The position numbers and the translations under genes are program-made. Of a DNA stretch of 64,000 nt, positions 45,184-53,608 are shown one piece after another; position 1 is the first letter of the stretch; each line of letters begins with the position of its first letter. Source of the stretch: Halopiger djelfimassiliensis. GTDB lineage: Archaea; Halobacteriota; Halobacteria; Halobacteriales; Natrialbaceae. The notes under the pieces are model-generated. The model saw only the letters and a program-made list of their open reading frames with translations, ran no database searches and had not been told where the DNA came from. The stretch covers positions 23,854-87,853 of the forward strand of contig NZ_HG315684.1 in NCBI RefSeq assembly GCF_000455365.1, written 5' to 3'.

Positions 45184-46226
45184 CCGAACTCCGTCTCGAC
45201 TCCGTCACGAAACGCTACGGCACGGCTTCCGACGGGGCCGTCGCGATCCGGGACCTCGATCTGACCGTCCGCGACGGCGAGTTCTTCACGCTCGTCGGCC
45301 CCTCCGGCTGCGGGAAGACGACGACCCTCCGAACGATCGCGGGCTTCGAGGAGCCGACCGAGGGAACCGTCTCGTTCGACGGCGAGCCGATGACCGGCGT
45401 TCCCCCCGAGGAGCGCGACGTCGGCGTCGTCTTCCAGAGCTACGGCCTCTTTCCGCACATGACCGTCGCCGAGAACGTCGGCTACGGGCTCCGGTTTCGC
45501 GATCCGCCCGACGGAATGGCTCCCGACGAACGAGTCCAGCAACTGCTCGAACTGGTCGATCTCGAGGGGATGGGCGAACGCGACCCCGAGCAACTGTCGG
45601 GCGGACAGCAACAGCGGGTCGCGCTCGCCCGTGCACTCGCGCCGGCCCCCGATCTCCTGTTGCTCGACGAGCCGATGAGCGCCCTCGACGCCCGTCTCCG
45701 GGAGTCGTTGCGCCGACAACTCGTTCGAATCCAGTCCGAACTCGGCATTACGACTGTGTACGTCACTCACGACCAACGGGAGGCACTTGCCGTCTCCGAT
45801 CGCCTCGCAGTGCTGTGTGATGGCCGACTCGAACAGGTTGCAACGCCACAGCAACTCTATCACGAACCAACAACGCGATTCGTCGCCGAATTCATCGGGG
45901 ACAACAACGTCTTCGACGGAACCGTCCACGATCGAGACGGCGAGTACGCCCGGGTTGCCGTCGGCGACACGACGTTCGAACTCGCGGGCGTCCCTCCCGA
46001 CACGGAACGCGTCATCGTTTGCCTGCGACCCGCCGTGCTCTCTCGAGAGGCCACGGATAACCGGTTCCCTGTTACCGTCGAAAATACGGAGTTTCGCGGC
46101 GAGAGCGTCCGCGTGTACGGCCGGTGGAACGGCCGCCCGGTCGCCCTGCGGCTTTCGGACGTTCCCTCGGGCGACGTCACCGTCGGGTTCGCGCCGGACG
46201 ACGCACACGTGTTCGACGCCGGGTGA
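45180..46226 (+). CDS. thiQ: ABC importer ATP-binding protein (ThiQ/PotA-like)
   Basis: A 348-residue ATPase subunit. Walker A is GPSGCGKTTT (near residue 38), the Q loop is VFQSYGLFPHMT, the signature is LSGGQQQRVALARAL, and Walker B is LLLLDEPMSALD followed by the switch His in YVTHDQREAL. The C-terminal 110 residues form a TOBE-like regulatory domain, longer than in E. coli ThiQ. The GTG start overlaps the permease stop in a GTGA. It completes the three-gene importer operon and is convergent with the MBL-fold gene, ending two bases away. Confidence 0.9.
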   Translation: MTELRLDSVTKRYGTASDGAVAIRDLDLTVRDGEFFTLVGPSGCGKTTTLRTIAGFEEPTEGTVSFDGEPMTGVPPEERDVGVVFQSYGLFPHMTVAENVGYGLRFRDPPDGMAPDERVQQLLELVDLEGMGERDPEQLSGGQQQRVALARALAPAPDLLLLDEPMSALDARLRESLRRQLVRIQSELGITTVYVTHDQREALAVSDRLAVLCDGRLEQVATPQQLYHEPTTRFVAEFIGDNNVFDGTVHDRDGEYARVAVGDTTFELAGVPPDTERVIVCLRPAVLSREATDNRFPVTVENTEFRGESVRVYGRWNGRPVALRLSDVPSGDVTVGFAPDDAHVFDAG

Positions 46227-46228
46227 GG

Positions 46229-46807
46229 CTACGTCTGTCGGGCCATCCGAGCCGCGAGTTCGACGTGCTCGGCCGGCTTGCTCGTCACGCTCGGTCCGTG
46301 GCCGGTGTGCAACTCGGCGAGATCGTCGTCGATCCACTCGGAGACGCGATCGATGCTTTCGATCAGCGTCTCGCGGTCCCCTTCCTCGAGATCCGTTCGA
46401 CCGAAACTGCCGTTCTGGAAGACGAGATCGCCCGCGATGAGCACGCCGGCGTCGGCCGAGTAGAAACAGAGGTGATCGTCCTTGTGCCCGGGCGTATGGA
46501 GCGCGATGTACTCGTGATCGCCGAGGCGGATCGTCTCCTCGTCCGTGATCGCGTGGTCGACGCCGTCGATCGTGTGATCGTACCCCCACGCCTCGACGCC
46601 GAAGGCGTCTTTGACCGCTTCGAGGTTACCGACGTGATCCGGGTGCGTGTGAGTGAGAACGACGGCCTCGAGATCGTCGACGCGAGACCGGATCGCCTCG
46701 ACGACGTCGAAGTTCGCGCCGGGATCGACGAGCACTGTCCGATCGCCGTCGACGAGATAGACGTTACTCGTAAACGCCCGGACCCCCTGCGCGAGATTGG
46801 TGATCAT
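46229..46807 (-). CDS. MBL-fold metallo-hydrolase
   Basis: A 192-residue metallo-beta-lactamase-fold enzyme of the glyoxalase II-like group. The metal motif THTHPDHVGN is present, followed by His in LHTPGHKDD, Asp in IAGDLVF and the last His in LHTGHGP. This full set predicts a working dinuclear zinc/iron site; the substrate is unknown (a thioester is a common choice). The long upstream frame is basic and unlike the protein, so I use the ATG at 46807 (MITNLAQGVRAFTSNVYLVD). It is divergent from the membrane winged-helix gene. Confidence 0.88.
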   Translation of the reverse strand: MITNLAQGVRAFTSNVYLVDGDRTVLVDPGANFDVVEAIRSRVDDLEAVVLTHTHPDHVGNLEAVKDAFGVEAWGYDHTIDGVDHAITDEETIRLGDHEYIALHTPGHKDDHLCFYSADAGVLIAGDLVFQNGSFGRTDLEEGDRETLIESIDRVSEWIDDDLAELHTGHGPSVTSKPAEHVELAARMARQT

Positions 46808-47006
46808 GGCGGCAGCTACGCCGTCGACCGGTTTGTGCGTATCGACACGAGTCGCCGTGGAGACGTCCGGATCGACACCGGCTTCGAGCCCGCTCGAGTC
46901 GGGGTGGGCCGGGCGACGGTAGGAGACGGCTCGGCAGTCCGCGGTCAGCAGCCGGGGAGGTGGGCAATCACAACCATTTTTAGCTCCGGCACGTAGTGGG
47001 TGACGA

Positions 47007-48221
47007 ATGAACCGGTCGGTTTCCGTCGTGTTCGTCGTCTTCGTCGTCACCGGCACCCTCGCCGGGGTCTGTGGTGTGGCGATGGTGAGCACCGCTGGAA
47101 ACGATGTCGACGATTCCCAGCGGTCGTGGGGAACCAGCGCAGAGCCGGAAGCTGATCCTCCCGCTCAACGGACCGTCGCTTCTCAGGAGTTCGACAGCAC
47201 CACGTTCGAGATCACTGTCCACGAAAACGGAAGCGCAACCTGGACGTTCCGATACGAACAGCGACTTCACGGCGACGACGAGCGAAGCAACGAAGAGGCG
47301 CGCCAGAACTTCGAAGCGTTCGCCGAGGAGTTCGAATCCGAGGAAACCGGCCTCTATACCCGATTTACTGAACAGGCGCGTCGCCTGACCGAAACCGATA
47401 TCGATCGCGACATGGAGGCGACGGATTTCAAACGTACGGCGCGGATCGACGGGCAACTCAATCCGATCGGCGTCGTCGAAATGTCGTTTACGTGGGACGG
47501 GTTCGCGGCGACGGAGAACGGTCGGGTCGTCGTCGGTGACGTCTTCGAGGAAAAACTGTACATCACGGAAGACCAGTCCATCGTCATCCGGCCAGCCGAC
47601 GAGCTCAGGTTCCGGTCCGTCGAACCCGAAGCCCAGTACCACAGTGCCGCACTCGAAGACGCCGACGCGGTTCGATGGCGAGGCGATCAGGTGTTCCCGG
47701 ACGGGCAGCCGCGGGTCGTGTTCGAACGTCCCGGGAGTACGGCCGAGAGCGGCGACGGTCTCGCGTCGGTCGTCGCTGACCGTGACGTGTCGTTGCTGTT
47801 CGTTGTCGCCACACTCGTCGTCACACTTGGTCTCGGCGGCGGCCTCGTCTGGTATCGACGCAACGCCGACGCTTTCGGTACCGACACACCCGATCAACCG
47901 GCCGAGCCAGCCGATGATCCCGACTCGAGTCCGGAGCCGACATCGCCGCCCGCCGGCACCGACCCGTCGACCGACCCCCTCGAAGACGAGGAACTGCTCA
48001 CCGACGAAGACCGCGTCGTCAAACTCATCCGGGAAAACGGCGGTCGAATGAAGCAGGTCAACATCGTCGAGGAAACCGGCTGGTCGAAGTCGAAAGTCAG
48101 CATGCTCCTTTCGGATATGGAGTCGGAAGGCACCATCAGCAAACTGCGCGTCGGCCGCGAGAACATCATCAGCCTCGAAGGGTTCGAACCCGAGGCGACG
48201 AAATCCCCCTTCGAGGAGTGA
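47007..48221 (+). CDS. Membrane-anchored winged-helix protein (DUF7345/DUF7343 type)
   Basis: A 404-residue protein with a signal peptide or anchor (about 1-28), an extracellular beta-rich domain of about 220 residues (FEITVHENGSATWTFRYEQ), one transmembrane helix near 262-284 (LLFVVATLVVTLGLGGG), a Pro/Asp-rich linker and a cytoplasmic winged helix near 330-395 (MKQVNIVEETGWSKSKVSML). It therefore could sense something outside and act on DNA inside in one chain. I recognise the layout as a haloarchaeal family (DUF7345 plus DUF7343, from memory). A TATA-like ATTTTTAG at about 46976-46983 is properly spaced. Confidence 0.82.
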   Translation: MNRSVSVVFVVFVVTGTLAGVCGVAMVSTAGNDVDDSQRSWGTSAEPEADPPAQRTVASQEFDSTTFEITVHENGSATWTFRYEQRLHGDDERSNEEARQNFEAFAEEFESEETGLYTRFTEQARRLTETDIDRDMEATDFKRTARIDGQLNPIGVVEMSFTWDGFAATENGRVVVGDVFEEKLYITEDQSIVIRPADELRFRSVEPEAQYHSAALEDADAVRWRGDQVFPDGQPRVVFERPGSTAESGDGLASVVADRDVSLLFVVATLVVTLGLGGGLVWYRRNADAFGTDTPDQPAEPADDPDSSPEPTSPPAGTDPSTDPLEDEELLTDEDRVVKLIRENGGRMKQVNIVEETGWSKSKVSMLLSDMESEGTISKLRVGRENIISLEGFEPEATKSPFEE

Positions 48222-48310
48222 ACCAGTAGCGTGGGATGACGAGCCATCCCTGTATCGAAACGGAATGCTTAAACATCGTACCGCGTTACGATAGAGTGTA
48301 GCCGACGACC

Positions 48311-48385
48311 GCTCCGATAGTGTAGTCCGGCCAATCATATTGCCCTCTCGAGGCAATGACCGGGGTTCGAATCCCCGTCGGAGCA
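48311..48385 (+). tRNA. tRNA-Glu (anticodon CTC)
   Basis: A 75-base tRNA. GCTCCGA pairs with TCGGAGC and A is the discriminator. The anticodon stem TTGCC/GGCAA encloses the loop CTCTCGA, so the anticodon is CTC (Glu codon GAG). The T arm reads GGGGTTCGAATCCCC. There is no intron. A TATA-like GCTTAAAC lies at about 48267-48274 upstream. The matching GltX synthetase is at 30570-32288. Confidence 0.96.
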
Positions 48386-48569
48386 CTTCTCTGCGAACAA
48401 GTCCGTGAGAGACCGCGGTATTCGAGGCTCCGCGTTCCGCCGAGACACTGCAGTGACGGCGACCGCAGGGTAACGTCGTCGGTCTCGAGTCCGCAGCACT
48501 CCCCCGTACGTAAACGGCCGGATGACTGAGAGAACGGCTTAGTCGGCCACCGACCGAACACGGGAAAGC

Positions 48570-49364
48570 ATGCAGACGACACGATTTGCAGACGGCACGC
48601 AGGTAGCGTACGAACGTCGCGGCGACGGACAACCGCTGCTCCTCCTACACGGGGGGATGGCTCCGCGGGAGTACTGGGAGCCGGTTATCCCACACTTCGA
48701 GGGGTATGCTGCCGTCGTCCCCCAGCGTCGGGGGTTTGGCACGTGTCCCGACGGCCCGGCGGAGACGAGCGCGGACGAGGTTCTGGAACGCGAGACGGAA
48801 TACGTCCGAGCGCTCGCCGACGACGTCGACGGCGATCCGGTTCTCTTCGGCCACTCCTACGGGGCACTCACCGCGATCGAGGCCGCGACCGACGTCGCGG
48901 TCGATGCGGTCGTCGCCTACGAACCGGCGGTACTCCCCGACGACTTTCGGAGGCAGGCCGATCTCGCCGACCGGATGGAAGCGCTCGTCGATGCGGGCAA
49001 CCCCGACGAAGCGATCAAACGCTACGTGGAGATGGTCCTCCATCCCGATGGGATCGACGACCTCGACGCGTGGCTGGCGGAGTGGCCGGTCTGGCCGGAC
49101 TGCGTCGGCCTCGCCGAGGAAGTCGTCCGGATGAACCGCTCCGTCGAGCAGTATCGTCTCCCGGATCACCTCGAGGTCGATGCTCCCGTACTCGTGCTGA
49201 CCGGCACTGCTGGTCCTGACTTCCTCCGGACCAGCGCTCGCGACGTCCACGATGCGCTTTCGCACAGTCGACTGGTCGAGTTCGATGCGATCGGCCACGG
49301 CGGCCCCAGCGAGGCCCCGGGACTGATCGCAGCGGAAGTCGAGGCCTTCATCAGCGGTCGGTAG
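48570..49364 (+). CDS. Alpha/beta hydrolase
   Basis: A 264-residue alpha/beta-hydrolase-fold protein. The oxyanion segment LLLLHGGMAPREYWEPV, the nucleophile elbow GHSYGAL (Ser about 111), an acidic residue after VLVLTGTAGPDF and the final His in FDAIGHGGPSEAPG make a complete Ser-Asp-His site. A small esterase, lactonase or similar is possible; the substrate cannot be told. It is a single gene that starts after tRNA-Glu. The start MQTTRFADGTQVAYERRGDG is typical. Confidence 0.88.
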   Translation: MQTTRFADGTQVAYERRGDGQPLLLLHGGMAPREYWEPVIPHFEGYAAVVPQRRGFGTCPDGPAETSADEVLERETEYVRALADDVDGDPVLFGHSYGALTAIEAATDVAVDAVVAYEPAVLPDDFRRQADLADRMEALVDAGNPDEAIKRYVEMVLHPDGIDDLDAWLAEWPVWPDCVGLAEEVVRMNRSVEQYRLPDHLEVDAPVLVLTGTAGPDFLRTSARDVHDALSHSRLVEFDAIGHGGPSEAPGLIAAEVEAFISGR

Positions 49365-49401
49365 CGATCCGGGGAATCGGCTACCCGCGTACGCGCTTCC
49401 T

Positions 49402-49664
49402 CCCACGGCTAAAGCCGTGGGCTTCCACGCTGTACCGATGTGATCCCGAAACGGGTGTTTGCTGGCGCATCGATGAGCCCGACGGAGACGGTCCGCACTC
49501 TACAATTTGGTCGTGGGCGATGGACGTTGACGGCAAGTGTTGCCACCTTGCGCGTGACTCCCCAGCCGAGACACCGTACGAGCCACTCCACATCCCCGAA
49601 TCACCATCGTAACGGTACTTCCGCGGGTATGCGATGCGTTCCGAGTACCCCGTCAGCGGGTACT
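49402..49664 (-). mobile_element. IS200/IS605-type relic (possible PATE or guide-RNA remnant)
   Basis: The 20-base perfect hairpin at 49402-49421 (CCCACGGCT, AA, AGCCGTGGG), read on the minus strand with GAAGC in front and AGGAAG behind, is the hallmark right end of haloarchaeal IS200/IS605 (IS1341-type) elements. About 220 bases away, AGTACCC (49644-49650) and GGGTACT (49658-49664) form a second hairpin that could be the left end. Between them an open minus-strand frame ends at VQRGSPRL just before the hairpin, which may be the last part of a tnpB gene, but there is no transposase catalytic core. The segment is too short to be an active element. Confidence 0.5.
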
Positions 49665-49856
49665 GCTAGTGCTATTTAGAGCGGGGTTTTACCGAACCGG
49701 GTGCGGGATGGACTGTGTGCAGCGTGGGCGTGAGAAGTGACGACAACCATCACGGCTGCGGTACACGAACGGCCATCGTCGAACCTCGAGTACGTGTGAC
49801 GGTCCGCTCGGCGGAGTCGATGTACCGCGGCCGCAACCGAACGGAGAACAGTTACG
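49665..49856 (+). other. Intergenic region before the two-domain cupredoxin
   Basis: About 190 bases without a credible frame, lying between the IS605-type relic and the cupredoxin gene. A GCTATTTAG stretch (49671-49679) resembles a TATA box, but it is roughly 180 bases from the next ATG, so it may belong to the relic. I see no clear promoter at the usual leaderless distance from the ATG at 49857. Confidence 0.4.
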
Positions 49857-51098
49857 ATGTCACCACCAACCGATCGAACCGAGGAATCGACCGACCGACC
49901 GAGAGTCGAGTGGTTCGGCTTCGAGCGTCGGTCCCTGCTGCAAGCACTCGGCGCTGGCGCGTCGCTCTCGCTTGCAAGCGGGACCGCGAGCGCGTCCGGC
50001 GAGGAGTCCGACGGGGAAGTTGCCGCCGCCGAGACGGCCGAGGAGCGAACCGACGAACGGAACGGCTCGAACCGGATCGATCCCGTGTTCGGATACCCGA
50101 CGACGGACGCCGAGGGGATTCCGGCCGGACTCGAGCCGGATCACGTCGTCGAACTGCACCGGGAGTTCCCCGAGGATCCCGCGGATCCGGAGCGCACGTC
50201 GGTGTTCCATTTCGAGCCGAGCGGCCTGCACGTCTCCGCCGGCGATATCGTCGCGTTCGTGTACACCGACCCCAACCACACCATCACGGCGTACCATCCC
50301 GGACACGGGTTCCAGCGGCGGGTTCCCGAGGGAGTGCCGGCGTTTTCGTCACCGATCGTCCAGAAGGACGGGGCCTGGCTCTACCGATTCGAGCGGGACG
50401 GCGTGTACGACCTGTACTGTGGACCCCACGAAATCGCCGGGATGGCGATGCGGATCGTCGTCGGCGAGCTGGTCGAGGGAGAACTTCCGGACTACGTGGA
50501 GTCGTTCGAGGCCGAACCGCCGCTCTTTGCGCCGCTGAGTCCGGCGGCTCTCGAAAACGAACTCAACGCGGAAAGTACGCCAAACGATGACTGCGAGTGG
50601 CCGTGGCCGACGGACGGACAGGTGCTCGCTTCGGAGGCGCTGGATCCGCTCGCCGTACAGGAGGCGGGTGAGGTGCCGTTCGCGGCGGTCGCCGACGAAC
50701 TCGGCGTGGTGTTCGACCACGACGATACCGACGAGACGACGCCGACCGTCCAGGCCCGCGACCATCCCGAGTACGGGACCGTCCTGGTCGGTCCGGACGG
50801 GATGACCGTGTACGCGTTCGATAACGATGTCCAGGGTGCCGGCGAGAGCGCGTGTACCGGCGAGTGTGCCGACGCCTGGCCGCCGCTTACGGTCGAGGGC
50901 GAACCGGTCGCCGGCGACGACGTGGCGGCCTCCCTCGAGACGTTCGATCGGGAGACCGGCGAGACGCAGGTGATGGCGGCGGGACGGCCGCTGTACTACT
51001 TCGCTCGGGACGAGGAGCCGGGTGACGCCGAAGGACAGGGGGTCAACGACGTCTGGTGGGTCCTCGATCCCAGTGGGGCTCCGATCAGAACCGAGTAA
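49857..51098 (+). CDS. Tat-exported cupredoxin fused to Yx(F/Y)xxD repeat domain
   Basis: A 413-residue exported protein with two domains. A Tat motif (FERRSLLQALGAG) and an Ala-rich cleavage region start it. The first domain (about 85-210) is a cupredoxin with type 1 copper ligands: His141 in NHTITAYHP, then Cys188 and His191 in YCGPHE and Met in IAGMAM. The second (about 240-413) has the repeats of the COG4315 class of secreted proteins of unknown function: TVYAFDND and LYYFARDE, separated by a paired-Cys segment (SACTGECADAWPPL). Electron transfer is inferred from the copper site. No partner genes adjoin it; the upstream side is the IS605-type relic. Confidence 0.85.
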   Translation: MSPPTDRTEESTDRPRVEWFGFERRSLLQALGAGASLSLASGTASASGEESDGEVAAAETAEERTDERNGSNRIDPVFGYPTTDAEGIPAGLEPDHVVELHREFPEDPADPERTSVFHFEPSGLHVSAGDIVAFVYTDPNHTITAYHPGHGFQRRVPEGVPAFSSPIVQKDGAWLYRFERDGVYDLYCGPHEIAGMAMRIVVGELVEGELPDYVESFEAEPPLFAPLSPAALENELNAESTPNDDCEWPWPTDGQVLASEALDPLAVQEAGEVPFAAVADELGVVFDHDDTDETTPTVQARDHPEYGTVLVGPDGMTVYAFDNDVQGAGESACTGECADAWPPLTVEGEPVAGDDVAASLETFDRETGETQVMAAGRPLYYFARDEEPGDAEGQGVNDVWWVLDPSGAPIRTE

Positions 51099-51217
51099 CC
51101 GGCGGTGGGCGCTCGTCGTCCGTCCGACACGGGAGCCGCGCCGGTCCGCGTGGGGCGCAGCCGAACGGCGAGCAGGTCCTGATACGGGCACCGCGACCGA
51201 ACTGCAGGCCGAAAGCG

Positions 51218-53200
51218 CTAGGTACCGGTTGCGCCGTCTCCGCCGTCGAACGCCGTCAACAGCGTATCGAGGCCCCGTCGAAGGTGGTAGTGAAAGGTGG
51301 TTTCCGCGATGTCCATCGACTCGGCGACGTCGCCGGCGGTACTCCGGCGGGGCCAGTCGAAATACCCCGCGTGATACGCACGGACGAGGGCTTCCCGTTG
51401 ACGATCCGTCAACCGATCGTCGATGGACTGGCGTATCTCGACGGCCCGCTGGACGGGGCGGTCGAATTCGCGCTGGGCAACCAGCGTCGAGTCCGGATAC
51501 GCGGTTCGAAGGCGATCCGTCAGCCGTCGGATATCGGCCGTACCGGGTGCCTCGATACTGAACCGACCCCGACCGTCGTCGACAGTTCCCGACGTCAGCA
51601 CGGCCCCATGATCGGTCAGTTCGCTCAGGGGTGGCTCCGTCGTGACGACCTCGAGCGCGCCGGCATCGGCTTCGTCGGCGATCACACGAACCCGCTCGAT
51701 GTCCGGATCGTCCGTCGTGACGGTCCGAACGGCGGCTGGTGTCGCGCCGTCGACGGTGAGATACACGCACCAGTCCCCGGACGCCGACTCGATGGGACCG
51801 GTAACGGTGAGTTCACACCCGAGTTTCTCGGAGATCCGGACGAACACCAGCCCGGGATCGGTGACCTCGAACTCGAGTTCGACGATCGTGTCGGCGAACA
51901 GGACCCTGCGGTTCTCGACGGCGTTGATGGCGAACCCGACGGCGTTGCCGAGGGTTTCGAACCCCGCCCGTTCGCGTCGGTCGAACGCGAGCGGTCGGGC
52001 CGTGTACACGCCCAAGACGCCGTAGGTCGTCCCGCGGTGAACGAGCGGGACGGCGGCAACCGATTCGATGCCGCGATCAAGCGCCGCCGCTTGCCAGCGT
52101 CCGAACGTCGGGTCGGTGGACACGTCGTGACTCACGTGGACGGTTTCAGTGTGGAACGCTCGACTATCCGGCCCGTAATCGGGGTCGCCCTCACCCGCGG
52201 CCGTCGTAACCGGTATCGTTTCGACGATGCCGTCGTCGATCCCCCCGGTGGCCCGCGGGACGATCCGTTTGCCGTCGACGTGTGGCTCGCCGATCCAGAC
52301 GAACTGGTACAGTTCGGACGCGGCCAGGCGGTCACAGACCCCCTGTTCGATTTCCGTTCGCGTCGACGCATCGTACAGGTCGCGGAGTATCCCGAGCAGG
52401 AGATCGTTGACCCGAGTCGGCGTCGGGTACTCGTCACGCCGGCGTCCCAGATCCCGCTTTTCTCGGCTGCCCTCCGGGGTATCGAGCAGCAGGAGCGCGC
52501 CAGCGAACTCCCCGTCTCGAGACAGGGCGACGCCGCGACCGATACCGGACGCCTTCGCGGCGGCGGACGGCTCGAGCGCGACCTCGAATTCGATGGTTCC
52601 GCCGTTTTGCAGGCGCGTAAACCGGTCCGCGTGGCCGGCTTCGACGATCGGTGGGAGGTTGCGGATGTCGACGCCGAGAACGGACGGCGAATCGGTGCCA
52701 GCGGGGCCGATGATCTCCTCGGCCCGTGTGTTTGCATACGTGATCCGGAAATCCGCGTCGAGTCGGACGACCGCGAACGGGGCGCTTTCGTCCGGTTCGT
52801 CGGAGACCGTGCCGACGGCACCGGGTTTCGGTTCGCCGACCCGGCGGTGGCGCTCGACCGCGCGACAGATACAGAGAAACCGCTCGTCGTCCAGTCGAGC
52901 GATCGACAGCACCTGTGGGAACGGACTCCCGTCGCGTCGCCGGCCCGTGACCGTGCCGCGCCACCGCCCATCCAGACGGCATGCCGGCAGGATTTCCCGT
53001 TCGAAGCGCGACCGCTCCCCGGCGGCGAGACGCCGGTCCCACGGTTGCCCGGCGAGCGCGTCCGGAGTCGCGAACCCGTACAGTTCGGCGTACGGTTGAT
53101 TGACCGACGCGTACCGTCGCCCGTCGATCACGGCCGTCGCGTCCAGCGACGCAGCCAGCAGCTGCTCCCGTTCCCATGCCAGATCGGCTGCGATCGTCAT
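51218..53200 (-). CDS. PAS-PAS-GAF-Bat regulator with HTH_10
   Basis: A 660-residue cytosolic regulator of the bacterio-opsin activator type. In order: PAS (about 10-115, VIDGRRYASVNQPYAELYGF), PAS (about 140-250, VVRLDADFRITYANTRAEEI), GAF (about 265-430, SVAAVPLVHRGTTYGVLGVY), a BAT sensor segment (about 430-590) and C-terminal HTH_10 (about 600-655, LTDRQREALVRAYHAGYFDW). No kinase domain is present, so it probably binds signals directly and acts on DNA. The signal and the target genes are unknown. It is convergent with the cupredoxin fusion gene 119 bases away. Confidence 0.88.
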   Translation of the reverse strand: MTIAADLAWEREQLLAASLDATAVIDGRRYASVNQPYAELYGFATPDALAGQPWDRRLAAGERSRFEREILPACRLDGRWRGTVTGRRRDGSPFPQVLSIARLDDERFLCICRAVERHRRVGEPKPGAVGTVSDEPDESAPFAVVRLDADFRITYANTRAEEIIGPAGTDSPSVLGVDIRNLPPIVEAGHADRFTRLQNGGTIEFEVALEPSAAAKASGIGRGVALSRDGEFAGALLLLDTPEGSREKRDLGRRRDEYPTPTRVNDLLLGILRDLYDASTRTEIEQGVCDRLAASELYQFVWIGEPHVDGKRIVPRATGGIDDGIVETIPVTTAAGEGDPDYGPDSRAFHTETVHVSHDVSTDPTFGRWQAAALDRGIESVAAVPLVHRGTTYGVLGVYTARPLAFDRRERAGFETLGNAVGFAINAVENRRVLFADTIVELEFEVTDPGLVFVRISEKLGCELTVTGPIESASGDWCVYLTVDGATPAAVRTVTTDDPDIERVRVIADEADAGALEVVTTEPPLSELTDHGAVLTSGTVDDGRGRFSIEAPGTADIRRLTDRLRTAYPDSTLVAQREFDRPVQRAVEIRQSIDDRLTDRQREALVRAYHAGYFDWPRRSTAGDVAESMDIAETTFHYHLRRGLDTLLTAFDGGDGATGT

Positions 53201-53608
53201 GGGGAGTCACACACCAGCACCGGTATTAACGTTCGGGCACGGACCGAGCGCCTCGATCGCACGTTCTCCGTGCCCGCATGCAACGAGCGCCTGACGACTG
53301 CGGCCCGAGTTCTCGGTGGTGCTGATCATTCGGTTTTAAACAGGGAGGGGTAGCGAACCGAGTTGCCAGTTGAACGGTGCAGTCCCGCCTTTATATATGG
53401 CAAGGAGTCGAAAACCTTCAAGAAGTGAGTACATTCGTAGTAAAATAAATGGATCGGACGGGTGATCGTTGTACGAAGCGGCAGCATCGACCGGCACTCT
53501 CGATCGTCCGTCGGATACCCGGTGTCAGTAACTATCACGGAAAACGATGAATATGGCCGCGAGAGGCGCTGCCGAGGTTTTTTAGCGCTTGGGGAACATT
53601 CGCGTGAT
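53201..53608 (+). other. 408-base gap with a strong TATA box and a 34-codon frame
   Basis: The gap before PEP carboxylase contains TTTATATA at 53390-53397, the best consensus TATA box in the window apart from 3911-3917. It is followed by a short frame at 53450-53554 (34 codons, basic, no known motif). A second T-rich box at about 53576-53582 lies near 30 bases from the ppc ATG and is the likelier ppc promoter. The first box could serve a small RNA, an upstream start for ppc or, read on the other strand, the PAS/GAF regulator. I see no other gene. Confidence 0.4.

Noticed and set aside
51056-53353. 765-codon frame opposite the PAS/GAF regulator
   Set aside because: The regulator frame has clear PAS, GAF and HTH domains; the opposite frame is basic, with no known domain.
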